Shown: positions 1-11,047 of the stretch, in pieces
Layout of the letters: each line of letters begins with the position of its first letter
Position numbering within the stretch: the first letter of the stretch is position 1
DNA from: Haematococcus lacustris
Taxonomy: Eukaryota; Chlorophyta; Chlorophyceae; Chlamydomonadales; Haematococcaceae
Assembly (NCBI GenBank): GCA_030144725.1
Contig: JASKMD010000014.1
Location: 2,231,646 to 2,295,645 of the forward strand
Direction of reading: 5' to 3'
DNA: 64,000 nt
The notes under the pieces: model-generated
Databases searched by the model: none
What the model saw: the letters and a program-made list of their open reading frames with translations, nothing else
Told to the model about the DNA's origin: nothing
Program-made: the position numbers and the translations under genes

Positions 1-1179
1 TGGCAGTGCCGAGTGGCGTGTTTCATGTTAACCTGCGCATCCGCATGTTTAGCCTGTGTCATTGTGTCAGGCGGCTGGTCATGCCTGGTTGGTATAGTGT
101 GCATGGAGCATTCACTACTTCTACTGTGGCACATCATAGCATGTGTAGCAGCCTTGCAGGTTTGGGTTCTTGGCTGAACCTGCAGGTGGGTGTCAGGTGG
201 TTCTCCCCAATGGGGTATAGCCTGTTTTGCAGAGTGCCTGCAGCAGCGCATCATCATGTCAGCAGCGGCGTCGCAGGTTTGGGTTCCTGGTAAATCTTGC
301 CATGGGGTGTCAGATTGCCCACCACTACTGGCTACAGCTTGGCTAGTCCTTTTGTTGCCTTGCAATTGATCTGTGACAAACAGGGCTGGTCTCGGCTGCC
401 GTTTGCTACTTGAGCTGTCGATTGCGACCGAACTGGCTGTCTGGATGTCGGCACCACTCCACCTGTTCATCTCTTCTGTCGTTGGCGTCTGCGAGAGTTT
501 TAGCATCGCCTGTTCCACGTCGTTGCATCTGTTGCAGACATCGCATTTGGGAAGCATTTGGGACCCATCTCTTTCCCGTTTTGTGGCCAGTGGGTCAAAG
601 GTGAACATACTCCAGGACCCACTGGTTGGACCCGCCGCGTTTGTATACTCAGACGATTGCAGCCGGAGGCCCGCAATCCCGTTAGCATAGCCGCATTGGA
701 CCAGTGGGGGAGCAGAGGTCCCCATCAGAAAATAGCACAGGCACAGGCAGGTAAACAGGCGCGCCATTGTCTTCGGCGTCCAGGTCCAAGGTCCAGGGTC
801 CACGATGCGGTACTCGTTCGGCTCGTCTCGGCGTGCAAATTCACACGCCGTGCTCGAACGACCTCGTTGATGCGTCTGCGGTCAGAGGAGACAGAGCGAA
901 GTTTTAGTCAAAAATTGTGACGGACCTAACTAACTCTATACAACGCCTCACGATGTAAGATTGGCACGCCTTGACGCAGCGCCGCGCACGTTAGCATCGG
1001 CTCAGAGGAAGAGGCCTATGGTGATCGGCTGGTCCGCGACCCCGTCCAATGTTCGGGGGCGCTTACCAGCACACAACGCCAGGAGAGCTCCATCGCTGTT
1101 ATTTGCGCCCTTAAGTATGTGTGCTGTTGCAGCGATGTCCTCGGCGATGTCCTACTGGGTGCCTACTGGGTGTCTACAG
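1..1179. other. Unassigned repeat-like DNA
   Basis: No gene could be recognised. Short open frames here have no recognisable motif, no start context and no coding-like composition. An imperfect hairpin lies at about 811-866 (arms CGGCGTG and CACGCC around an 8-base loop, extended by imperfectly paired flanks). Confidence 0.4.
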
Positions 1180-1352
1180 CAATCAGGTCTCCCATGAGGA
1201 CCTCCCCCTGTGGGGGGGAGGCCACTGTACTGTTACAGGGGGACCTTCCAACCGCCCAACCGCATCCCGCCCGCTGTACTGCGCCACCTCTCTGGGCACC
1301 TTTGCGTACCTGTGCGCTCGCACTGCACGCGTGCTAGGAATGCTTACAGTGC
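1180..1352 (-). repeat. 173-bp SINE-like repeat, copy A
   Basis: This segment is the near-exact reverse complement of 5757-5929; the match begins and ends abruptly at both sites. Read on the minus strand, it contains a pol III A-box-like motif (TGGCGCAGTACAGCGG) followed about 30 bases later by a weak B-box-like motif (GGTTGAAAGGTCCCC), which suggests a tRNA-derived SINE. It also holds a C-run/G-run hairpin around CCCCCTGTGGGGG. The SINE reading is inference; the repeat itself is directly visible. Confidence 0.6.
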
Positions 1353-2087
1353 TATTGCTAGGTTGTGCAGCGTGGGCCGCAGCGCTGGCAGCATCAATTG
1401 CCACCACGCTGGATGCGACAAGCTCAGCCACCACAGCAGAAACATCAGTAGGAACAGCAGCTGGCGAGCAGCCCGTAACCGCAGACGGAGTGCAGAGCGT
1501 AATATGCGCAGAACCTGAGCCTGCAACCCCAGCACTTCGAACATCAAGCCTCGCACCCCGCACCTCGCATCTCGGCCCTCGCATGGCACCTCGCATCTCG
1601 CACCTGGTGCTCTGCAGGACAGTAGCGCAAGAGCCAGGAGGTGCAGCCAAGGGAAGCAGCTAGGCAGCGCAGCAAGGAGCAGCAAAGAGCAGCAAGGAGC
1701 AGCGAGGAGCAGTTGGAAGCGGCATCAAAGAGCGGCAACAATGAGCCGGCACCCTTCCCAACCCCTCCACCACCACCCTCGCCCCACATGCACCCCACTA
1801 TCCCCCGCACACACCCCCACCCTGTAGATAGTTAGTGGCTCGCTTTTGCAGTGTGGTCATCATTGCCTAGCCTGACCACATGCATGAACTTCTTCGCTGC
1901 AGGGTTTCATGGTCACAACCATCCTCTTTCCCACAACCACCACACTCACCTTCGCTCTCCCCCTCTTCCGCCACAATGCAACACCCTCTACCTATCTTGT
2001 AGCCTGGAGCAAGCCCTCCCACCCTTCCCCCAAGCACCACCACCATCACCACCACCACCACCTCGCAAGCCCCTCCCTTCCCCAGAC
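1353..2087. other. Unassigned, short-period repeats
   Basis: No gene recognised. Bases 1545-1610 repeat CGCACCTCGCATCTCG-like units, and 1660-1730 repeat AGCAGCAAGGAGCAG-like units. The remainder is pyrimidine-rich (CCACCACC and similar) and leads into the CCCCT array. Confidence 0.4.
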
Positions 2088-2292
2088 CCTCCCCTCCCCT
2101 CCCGTCCCCCTCCCCTCCCCTCCCCTCCCCTCCCCTCCCCTCCCCTCCCCTCCCCTCCCCTCCCCTCCCCTCCCCTCCCCTCCCCTCCCCTCCCCTCCCC
2201 TCCCCTCCCCTCCCCTCCCCTCCCCTCCCCTCCCCTCCCCTCCCCTCCCCTCCCCTCCCCTCCCCTCCCCTCCCCTCCCCTCCCCTCCCCTC
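2088..2292 (+). repeat. (CCCCT)n pentanucleotide array
   Basis: About 200 bases of uninterrupted TCCCC units with slight degeneracy in the first 20 bases. The minus strand (GGGGA)n has closely spaced runs of four G and could form G-quadruplexes. The open frames running through it on both strands are consequences of the repeat. Confidence 0.95.
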
Positions 2293-3297
2293 TTGAGCAC
2301 TTGCGTTGAGCAAGTGTGCACCACAGCAGCCTCCCTCCCCCCGCAGCCATGAGCCATCTCCATGAGCAGCAACTAAGAGCATATGCAAAAGCAGCAAGTA
2401 GGAGGCGCTTGGAGTGGCAGCCAGGACTTTCGTTGAGTGCACATGCTGTTAGGGTGTCAGCCCAGCCTGCCAAACTCTGGTCATGCATGTCCTGCCATGG
2501 CTTGGTGGTTGCAAGCATGTCATGCATGTCCTTATTCATCTGCTTGCTGGCTGATGTTTGCTTGCAGTTGTCGACAGCTGGGGCATGACAAGAGTAGCAT
2601 GGCTTGGTGATTGCAAGCAAGGCGGTAGCGGCATAGTGCAGCAAGCAACAAGGAGCCAGCAAGGACCGTACCCTCCCCGTACCCCGTACCCCGTACCCTC
2701 CCCCATCCCACCACCACCACTTCCAAGTCTGCCACCCACCTACCCTTCTCCCCTCTCCTCTCCCCCACCACGCACCTAGCAGCCTATGGAGTAGCAGCCT
2801 GAGCTAGTAGCATAGAGCAGACAGCATGGAGCGGGCAGCATGGAGCGGGTGGTGCTGCCAGTGGTGATGGTGCTGCTGCTAGTGCTGCTGTTGTTGTTGT
2901 TGCTGCTGCTGCTTGAGCTGCTGAGCAGCCTAGTAGTAGCAACCAACCCAGTTTGGGGACATGGGGCAGGGGGAGCAAGTCACCTACCTTCCCCCCTCCC
3001 CTTACCCTCACCACACGGCACACGCTGCAGCCCTTGGCGTACCAGCTTGGAGCAACAGGGATAGGTGCACCTAGCAGCAAGCTCTGCTGCTTATGGAGCA
3101 TGGCCAGCTGTTTGTCTGGCTGCGGCACATGATTGTTGTGTGCAAGGAGGCATGCGGTGAGCCTGAGCCGCATGGTGAGGCTAAGTCAGGGCAGCTGCAG
3201 CAGTCATTGCAATTAGGGCGGTTGTTCAATATCAAACAACACATGCAGAGGCTACACATACAAGGCTGAGGGCATGCACATGAGCTAGGAGGGCAGG
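2293..3297. other. Unassigned, no gene seen
   Basis: No recognisable coding domain. It contains a CTG/TTG triplet-rich stretch at about 2868-2930 and GCATGTCATGCATGTCC-like short duplications near 2510-2530. Otherwise I see nothing. Confidence 0.4.
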
Positions 3298-3382
3298 GGC
3301 ACTTGTAACACCCTTATTATTCCCTTGTACCACTTGTGACACCCTTGTACCACTTGTAACACCCTTGTAACCCCTGGTAACA
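3298..3382 (+). repeat. Short tandem repeat, CACTTGTAACACCCTTGTAC units
   Basis: Roughly four degenerate copies of a 17-20 base unit built from CACTTGTRACACCCTTGTA. No coding potential. The following 3383-3771 has short repeated CCAACACA(A/G)-containing phrases and no recognisable gene. Confidence 0.7.
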
Positions 3383-3771
3383 TGGTGGTCATGTAATGCT
3401 ATCCAACCAACTGCTTATGTAATTCCTCTGACCTAACTAGACTTCCAGAGCAACCTGGTCCCAACCTATGCATACCATGCATGTCACCAGCCGCGGTTGG
3501 AATAGTAGCTCTTTGTTGAAGCCCAGGCTAAATAGCCAAGCCAAATAGGAAGGGCCGCGCCTAAGCCTAGACTTTCCAGCCTAAACACTGCTAGCACCGC
3601 CCTGCCTCCTAGCCAACACAACAGCTGTGGTACACTCTGATGTAAGCCAACACAGTTGGTGTGGTAGTTGTGGTGGCTGTGATGTCAGCCAACACAACTA
3701 CCGTAGTGACTGTGGCACACTGTGACACCACCCCGCCATACCACTAGCTCATTGCGCACCTACATACCTCG

Positions 3772-4060
3772 GCTATCACATTGGCAGCATGAGCGTATCA
3801 CCACGTGGTGGTGGTGTCCATACAAGGGGCATGTGGCGCACCACACGCCAACATATGGCTGGATCTGGCGAGCCTCCACTATAGGTACCGTCCGTAGTCC
3901 AACTGGCTGTAGCACATTGGGCGTGGATCACTGCCAGGCCTGCACTTGCTAGGCATGACCATGATGCATACATGCAAAGGGGGTTTGTAGCAGGTGGCTA
4001 TCACATTTGCGGCCTTAACGCATCACCGCGTGGTGGTGTTGTCCATACAAGGGGCGTAGG
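3772..4060 (+). repeat. Pair of ~60-bp direct repeats
   Basis: The sequence from GGCTATCACATT through a CGTGGTGGTG core to CATACAAGGGGC occurs at about 3772-3832 and again, diverged by several substitutions, at about 3997-4052. The two copies are 225 bases apart in the same orientation. Nothing else identifies the element. Confidence 0.7.
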
Positions 4061-4249
4061 TATCGTTTGAGAAGAGGATACACGGCTAATGACCACCGCC
4101 GTTTTCTTCATTACATCTTGACCATTCACAGCTTAACAATCAAGTTGTGTGACATGGAACTGAACGGAAGCTCAGGACAGCTTTTTACAAACTTTTGTAC
4201 CATGCAACATACTTCTCAGATGGGCTCAAAGTTGCTGCTGATTGCTAAT

Positions 4250-4842
4250 ACAAGACTGCACTGCCACACACCTACAGCCTGCTGCTACTGTCCATGCACT
4301 ACAGCCTGCTGCTCTTGTTGCTGCTCATGCGCCGCAACACACCTACATCTTGCTGCTCTTGCTGCTGCTCATGCACCGCAACACACCTACATCCTGCTGC
4401 TGTTGCTGCTCATGCACTTAAACACATGCACTGCAGCATGCTGCTGCTGCTCATGCACTGCAGCACACCTGCAGCCTGCTGCTACCTGCACTGCCACACA
4501 CCTACAGCTTGCTGCTGCTGCCGCCCATGCACTGCTGCTCATGCACTAGAACACATGCACTGCAACATGCTGCTCATGCACTGCAGCACACCTGCAACCT
4601 GTTGCTACCTGCAGCCTGCACTGCCACACACCTACAGCCTGCTGCTGCTGCCCATCCACTGCTGCTGTCGTCCTTGCACTGCTGCTCATGCACTACAACC
4701 TGCTGCTGCTGTTGCTCGTGCACTACAGCACATGCCCTGCTGCCTGTTGCTGCTGCTGCTCATGCACTGCAGCACACCTGCAGCCTGCTGCTATCTGCAC
4801 TGCTACACACCTACAGCCTGCTGCTGCTGCTGGTCATGCACC
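4250..4842 (+). repeat. CTG-rich degenerate minisatellite
   Basis: Degenerate copies of a longer unit made of CTGCTGCT, CATGCACTGCAGCACACCTGCAG and TGCACTGCCACACACCTACAG phrases. It gives long Leu/Cys/His/Ala-rich open frames in all plus-strand frames, which marks it as a repeat and not a gene. Confidence 0.8.
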
Positions 4843-5238
4843 ATGTGGGGCAGGGCTGGGAGGGGGTGGGGCAGGGCTGGGAGGGGGTGGGGCAGGGCTG
4901 GGCAGGGAGGGGAGGGGCAACGCAAGGCTGGGAGGGGGTGGGGCAGGGCTGGGAGGGGGTGGGGCAGGGCTGGGAGGAGGTGGGGCAGGGCTGGGCAGGG
5001 AGGGGAGGGGCAACGCAAGGCTGGGAGGACGTAGGGCAGGGCTGGGAGGGGGTGGGACAGGGCTGGGAGGGGGTGGGGCAGGGTTATGCAGGGAGGGAAG
5101 GGGCAACGCAAGGATGGGATGGGGTGGGGTTGGGCTGGGCTGGGGTGGGGTGGGGCAAGGCTGAACGGGGGTGGGGCAGGGCCGGGCAGGGAGGGGAGGG
5201 GCAATGCAAGGCTGGAAGGGGTGGGGCAGGGCTGGGTA
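4843..5238 (+). repeat. 21-bp G-rich minisatellite
   Basis: Tandem units close to GGTGGGGCAGGGCTGGGAGGG, with periodic variant units (CAGGGAGGGGAGGGGCAACGCAAG). Dense G-runs on the plus strand give strong G-quadruplex potential. It directly abuts the CTG-rich array on its left. Confidence 0.9.
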
Positions 5239-5756
5239 TCGAACCATGAACATTAGCACATGTCGGAGGGCAGCCATGGAGACACCTCCACCAAACAAGG
5301 AGAAGTAGTGCCACATGAGACCGATGTCATACCAAGTATGAACCTGGATCTGACTGCTAGGCCAGGGTTTGCACACTCCTTGCAGCCAGTCCAAACAGTT
5401 AGCGAAAAGCAATGATGAACATCGATGTACTCTACCTCATGTCTCTCCACTTGCTGCAATGGTGACGGTCCAGCTGAGCTTGCTGCATGCCGTGCTGCAT
5501 GCTGCTCCCAAGCTAAGTCAAGTTGCTCCTGCATGGCAGCCTGTAGGGACATGAGAAGCTGCTCATGTGCATGAGCTGAGGCGACATAGTCAAACTGACG
5601 TTGTGTCTCATTCTAACGGGCTGCAGCGTCAGAACGCGCCTTGTGGATAGCCCACTTGACCCAAGACGGCCCAGGCTTTTGTTGGGGCTGGGGCTGGTCA
5701 TCGAATGCATGCATATCAGGCATGTCTAGCTCAGCTGCTCCAGGTGCCCGCTGGAA
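5239..5756. other. Unassigned, no gene seen
   Basis: Open frames are present on both strands but show no recognisable motif, and I could not support any as a gene. Confidence 0.35.
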
Positions 5757-5929
5757 GCACTGTAAGCATTCCTAGCACGCGTGCAGTGCGAGCGCACAGG
5801 TACGCAAAGGTGCCCAGAGAGGTGGCGCAGTACAGCGGGCGGGATGCGGTTGGGCGGTTGAAAGGTCCCCCTGTAACAGTATAGTGGCCTCCCCCCCACA
5901 GGGGGAGGTCCTCATGGGAGACCTGATTG
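5757..5929 (+). repeat. 173-bp SINE-like repeat, copy B
   Basis: Reverse-complement partner of 1180-1352. In this orientation the A-box-like TGGCGCAGTACAGCGG lies near 5823 and the B-box-like GGTTGAAAGGTC near 5855. The 70 bases between it and the chromovirus LTR are unassigned. Confidence 0.6.
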
Positions 5930-6943
5930 TCTACAGTGTGTGCTACATGCTGCTTGCTAGAGGCTTGTCTCATGGCCGGCCCAGCCCATCCCAGCCCAGC
6001 CTGTAGCATGTCCATGCGGTCATGCAAATCTGGATCTGAGATCTCCTCATGCAAGTGTAAGATCTGAACTGGTGGTGGTGTTTTGAGGCTGGGTTCAACT
6101 CAGGCGTTCCCAACATGGGGTTGGCAATCTTCATGCAACTGCAGCCCACCTACTCAATCTTTTGATGTAACGTTTGTTGCGTCTGCTGCGATGTGATATT
6201 GCGCGTTTAATGTAAGACTGGAATTGCCATCGGAGTCTTTCGATGCGGGCAGCCACATGTGACCCCGGATGTGTCCCAATCGCAGACCGTGGTTAGCTAC
6301 ACCGGTAAGCTACGTCCTTGGCTATCCGTTAGCGATGCACGACATGTCGGTGGCGCACACCACTGAAGTCCGGCAAACATGGCTGCGCGAGGTTCCTGAT
6401 GGTGCAGGCCGCTTGGCGAGGATGTGAAGGAACTCGAAACTGTGTGTGGCAGCGCTGTATCTCAGTAATGGTGAGCGGCACAGTAGGGATTTGGCACCCC
6501 CTCCAGCTATTATCCGCTTTATGTTTTCAACCATTGCACAAACAGCCTGACCTCACACAGGTTTTTTACAGCATACTCAATAACGCGTCCATGGCACTAT
6601 GCAACTCAATCATTGGGTCTTGTATGTGAAAAGATTGACTCCTTACAAGGTACACATGCTGATGGCTACAGGTGCACGAGGAGCCGACCGAGCTTGGCTT
6701 ACCATTCCGCCACGTGGCCACCACCAACACAGCTTGACCCACCATCTCCCAACCTCGTCTTCACCGCCCAGCTCCCAATAGCCCCTCCTCCCAGCAGCCC
6801 AGCCTCCCCCCTACCTCTCCTTCTCCTCGCCTCCTCCCCCCTACCTCTCCTTCACCCATCTCCTTATCCTTCACCTCCCATCACCCCAAGCCAAGCCCGT
6901 AGCCCCGCTCAGCCACTCACCCCACCCCTCTCAGTCCCTAACC

Positions 6944-8720
6944 ATGAAGAAGAAGAGATTAAGCAAGGCGCATAGTGCCCATCTCAATGCACTAAACAAC
7001 TCGCCAAGCGCTGGCTATCTGCATTGCCCTAACAACATCAAGGCTGCAGCTTGTACGGCACAAACGACAAACCGTGACCTGCAGGCTGAGGTGCAGCGGC
7101 TGCGGGATGTGGAGCAGTCCCTCATGGGCACCGTGGATGGGTTGCAGGGCGACCTAGACGACCTGCAGGCAGCACACCAACGCCTGCAGGGTGAGCACAC
7201 GGCTTTGCAGCAGGTGGCATGCAGAGCGGCAGCTACCAATCACTCCCTACGGACTGCTCGACACCGCCTCCAGGGTCAGGTGCATATCTACCGGAACAAA
7301 CACCGCCCCCACCGCTCCCCACTCACCTTCAAGCAGAGGCAGCAGCTGCTGGTTTTGGAGCAGCACCCCGTGTCAATGGAGGTGTTGAGGCGGTGTGCAG
7401 AGGCTGGCTACGGAAGGCTGAATAGCCATGGCCGGCCCATGGGCAGCATGGCAGAGCAGCTCAGCCCAGCCGGCCTCGCACCCTCACCCTCACCAACAGA
7501 CATCTTCATTCCAACTCAAGAGGGCCCTGTGGGGAGGCCAGCAGCCCGGACTGCACCCTACAATGCTCACCACTGCTTGAGCACCGTCAGGTTGCATCTA
7601 GAGACTGGTGTCAGCCGCCGTGCCCTCTCCAAGTGCCGGCAATTCTTCGTCTCTGAGCAGTGCGTCCTCCCCAACCCACACCGGCCAGGCAAGACATCCA
7701 CAGTTGGGCGTGAATTCCACATCGTGTCCACCTACATGCGGCGCAAGACCCTTGGTAAGATGCAAAGGGGAAGGCAGGGTGGCGTGGGTGGGAAGGGGCT
7801 GGGAGAGAGTGGAAGGGGGTGGAAGGGGGTGGTAAGGGGTGGGAAGGGGGGGCTACGGGGGGGGCTGAGGGGGGGGCTGAGGGGGGGCTGAGGCTGGGAA
7901 TAACCGCATGTTTTTGCTCTGCTACCTGCTTTCAGACCAACTATTGCGCGCAAAGGCAATACACCTGCAATTTGATGGGTGCACATGTGATCGCCATGGC
8001 AAGGTGCTCGTATTGCGAGTGACAGCAGCAGTCACCCCACAGCACCTGACAGAGGGATGGGAGCAGAGGCCCGGTGGTGCAGTTGGGGCTGGGGCTGGGG
8101 CAGCAGCTGGGGCAGCGGCTGGGGCTGGGGCTGGGGCAGCAGCTGGAGCTGGAGCTGGAGCTGGGGCTGGGGCTGGGGCTGGGGCAGCAGCTGGGGCAGC
8201 AGCTGGGGCAGCGGCTGGGGCTGGGGCTGGGGCAGCAGCTGGGGCAGCAGCTGGGGCAGCGGCTGGGGCTGGGGCTGGGGCGGCAGCTGGGGCAGGCCGA
8301 CTCACCACTCAAGTCACCGATGTGTTGGCTATCATCCCCTTGCCTATTGGCACGGCAGAAGCTCATGTCCAGGTCATAATGCAGGAGCTGCTCCTCCACG
8401 GCCTCGACAGTGCCTGCATCGCCAGCATCACAGCAGACAGTGCAGCTGTGAACATGGGTGAATATGGTGGTGTTGTCACCCGCATGAGCAAGGTCCTGCA
8501 GAGCAAGGGGCAGGCTGGCTGCACTCGGGCGCAGCCCTGCTATAGCCACGGCATACACAACACCCTGCTGGCTGGGCTAGCTGCATTGGGTGGTGACATC
8601 CGCCCAGCCATTGAATCCATTGCCAGCTTGCTGGCCCAGTATTGGGTGCCGCTCGGCATGGGAGCATGGGGCGTCCCCTCAGCAGCAGCAACAGCTGGCA
8701 GCGGCAAGCACGTCCCGTAA
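6944..8720 (+). pseudogene. hAT-like transposase, two exons, 3' part disrupted
   Basis: Exon 1 (6944-7754) encodes 270 aa with a coiled coil at about residues 45-115. A GT...AG intron follows (GTAAGA donor at 7755, TTTCAG acceptor ending 7935). Exon 2 continues in phase with a RNase H-like core: first acidic motif HLQFDGCTCD, second acidic motif ITADSAAVN at about residue 438, and a CxxH motif (PCYSHGIHN) that parallels the hAT C/DxxH signature. Between the two acidic motifs lies a 70-80 residue Gly-Ala tract from a GGGGCT/GCAGCT hexamer repeat. After about 8660 the frame leaves the one that matches the other copy, and the expected C-terminal dimerisation region is missing. I infer a non-functional transposase. 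hAT is the best family call, from the C/H motif plus the target duplication. Confidence 0.75.
8083..8300 (+). repeat. GGGGCT/GCAGCT hexamer repeat inside the transposase
   Basis: In-frame hexanucleotide repeat of GGGGCTG/GGGCAGCAGCT units that encodes an uninterrupted Gly-Ala low-complexity stretch within the transposase exon 2 frame. Confidence 0.9.
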
Positions 8721-9293
8721 GCGTGGGGCACCTGCAGCTAACAAGTCGAGGGCAGCAAAGCAAGGTGAGACAACAACACGTTCTGCACCTAGCACCTTGT
8801 TTAAGCGTAGTAGAGCAGCCGGCAGCAGCAGCTCCAAAAGCTCATAGTGGTATCCAGTCGTCACGACTGCCGTCGTCGCGTCCACATGCCAAAAGCAAAA
8901 CATGTTCCGACTGCTGCTGCGTGTTGCAGGTGCCACTCACAACATCGTGGCGAAGCGTGCTAGTGCGGCGCGCCTCGCATGTGGCGAAATCGCATGAATT
9001 CAAATGTGTATCTTTGGACAGGCACTGAGCACCGCTGAGAGCGAGATAGTTTTTGCTGCGTCTGCCACTTCGTAGATATGACTCTCCTCTGTTCAAAGCA
9101 CTGTTTACATATGTTTTTGACTGAGTGGCTGCGGAGATACGGGCTTCGTATCACAGGGGGGTGGTTTTCAGGTAGTTGGGAACGCCTGAGTTCAACTCCC
9201 AGGCAGACTTGACATCCTTAACATCCTTGACTACGCCCTAGTCTGCTCAGGCGACCTCTTAACACTATTGACCGCTGTAGCCTCACGCTACAG

Positions 9294-9580
9294 TGGTTTC
9301 CGACCGATACCCTGGCTGTGGATGGTTCTTGGGTAGGTCGTGCGGCGTTGTGCGATTCGCTACAAGGAGAGGACTACGTGGGCTGGTGGAGACAGTCCGG
9401 TGGATTACTCGAGTTCCCATTTTCACCGGATCAACAACGCGAGATGGAGGCTGTTCGCCAACAACTGGCCGGTAACGTTTGAGCAACACAGCAGCCATCG
9501 CAGCAGTGACACGCTCTCTATAGCAGCAGTCGCATAGTGTCTCTAGAATGTCCGCGACATAGGCGCCGCAGCCCGCAGAT
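9294..9580 (+). promoter_or_regulatory. Primer-binding site and gag leader
   Basis: One base after the LTR end comes TGGTTTCCGACCGATACC, beginning with the TGG that pairs with a tRNA 3' CCA. The position and the TGG start are as expected for a minus-strand primer-binding site; the tRNA species was not identified. About 270 bases of untranslated leader follow before the gag ATG at 9581. Confidence 0.7.
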
Positions 9581-11047
9581 ATGCAAAGCTTGTTGCAACG
9601 ACTTGCGAACACACAGGATGCAAATGAAGTTGCGCGCCTGCTCAATGATGCTGGTGTTTTGCGTCGCACAGATACTAATATGACTGATCCATTCGGCCCG
9701 GGCGGCACATCCGTGCGCGGGGCAAACGGCGGTCAGGATACTGAGGCACTGCGGAAGCAGGTGGCCGAGCTGTAGGCTCAGCTGCAGCGTGTGGGAAGAG
9801 GTGGTGATCAAAGGCCTGACGGTGGCAGTCCGGGGCAGAGCAATGAAAATCGGGCGAGGCCCGTGGGCAGTGGAGGCCCTTGTGGTGGAAATGAGGCCAA
9901 TGGCCGTGAGGAGGCCAGGCAAGGGCCGAGTGGTGGTCTGGTGTGGCCCAGTGGCATTGAGGCGAGTGCAAAGCAGCTGTTTGGCGCTGTGGGACAGCAT
10001 GTTGTGAAGACCACAGTCGTGCCACCTGAGAAATGGAAACTTGATGATGCATTGCACGGCAGAGATTTTGATGCATGGCTAATGGAGCTACGTGCCTACT
10101 GCTGTGCTGCACAGCAACCATTGCTGGTGGGCGTAATGACAGCGACACAAGGTGACCTCAAGAACGCTGTGATCCAACTGGTGAGTAACCTGAAAGCTCA
10201 AGGGAAGGAGCTGACTGATGATGAGCTGGTGTCATACTTGAGAAAGGCTACTGGTAGTAGTGGTCAAAATACTGAGGAGGACCTGATGGAGAAACTGGTG
10301 AAGGGAGAGTACCAGCAGAAGGGTAGTGAGCTGATGTCCTACAACCTGCAGTTCAGCTTGCTTGCCATGCGCCTGCACAAGCTGCCAGAAAAGCTGCTGT
10401 GTATGTACTACGTGAATGGTCTGAGGCCTGACTTGAAGCGTGACTGTGCTCGAACCCAGGAGGGCAAGCGATGGGACTCAGTGGATGCATTGATGCAGTT
10501 TGCTCGGGGTCGTGAAGTGGCTATGCGCACTGCGAAATTGGCTGCAAGTTTCTCGCCCTCTGCTGCTCCCATTGCTCAAGTGACGGAGAGTGTTGACGAT
10601 GCTGATGAAGAGAATGGAACTGCTGCAGTGTTTGTGCGGCGAGGAAGAGGCCGGGGTGCTTTGAGAGGCCGTAGTGTTGGCCGTCCTCCCTCGCAGGCAC
10701 TGATTGACAGCAAGGTGGAGAGCATCCGGCGTGAGGTGCAGGAGCTGCGCAGAGGCTGGCAGAGGCCACGTGAGGAAGAGGAGCGCAGAAAGAGGCCTAA
10801 CCATGGCAGTGGCAGTGGCTGGTGGCAACAGCCATGGAGGCAGTGGCAGCAGCCATGGAGGCAGTGGCAGCGGCCACGGAGGCAGCGGCAGCGGCCATGG
10901 AGGCAGTGGCGCCAGTGGCATTGGCCTGGGTGGTGGATGGAGCCATGGTCACCAGCCAAGGGCCAGGCCAGCCTTCATTGAGGGGCCCAAGTGCGAGGCA
11001 TGCAAGGGCTGGGGGCACAGGACTGAGGACTGTGCCAACAACAAATA
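9581..11047 (+). pseudogene. gag: Chromovirus gag with CCHC knuckle, broken
   Basis: The ATG at 9581 opens a frame with an in-frame TAG at 9773-9775 and continues in the same frame to about 10820. It encodes a Gag core (motifs WKLDDALHGRDFDAWL, MRLHKLPEKLL, YVNGLRPDLKRDC) and then a basic Gly/Ser-rich tail. The zinc knuckle CEACKGWGHRTEDC (CX2CX4HX4C, about 10991-11032) lies in another frame, so a one- or two-base shift occurred in the GGCAGTGGC repeats near 10815-10826. Gag is then cut by the pogo-like transposon at 11046/11047. Before that insertion the codon at this point was TAG, and the reading frame is open beyond it into pol. Confidence 0.85.

Larger units (their letters stand above)
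6100..9188 (+). mobile_element. hAT-like DNA transposon in the 5' LTR
   Basis: Terminal inverted repeats CAGGCGTTCCCAAC (6101-6114) and GTTGGGAACGCCTG (9175-9188). The flanks show an LTR sequence duplicated on insertion: GGTTCAAC (6092-6099) and AGTTCAAC (9189-9196). That is 8 bp with one mismatch, or a perfect 7 bp if one more base is counted in each TIR. A CAGG-type terminus with 8-bp duplication is typical of hAT elements. The 3' LTR of the host retrotransposon shows the empty site. The element encodes a two-exon transposase and shares its left ~560 bases and right ~510 bases with the copy at 41410-42741. Confidence 0.88.
6002..9292 (+). repeat. 5' LTR, split by a hAT transposon
   Basis: The LTR starts TGTAGCATGTCC at 6002, is interrupted at 6099/6100, and resumes after 9188, ending ...CTCACGCTACA at 9292. 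The two pieces join to match 17629-17818 with two substitutions (C/G and A/G). TG...CA termini fit the family. Confidence 0.92.

Noticed and set aside
4067..5412. Long Leu/Cys/His and Gly/Trp-rich frames
   Set aside because: Open in all frames because of the CTG-rich and 21-bp G-rich arrays.
6088..6100. GGGTTCAACTCCC (B-box-like) as a tRNA gene
   Set aside because: It lies inside the LTR, has no cloverleaf around it, and recurs only as part of the LTR.
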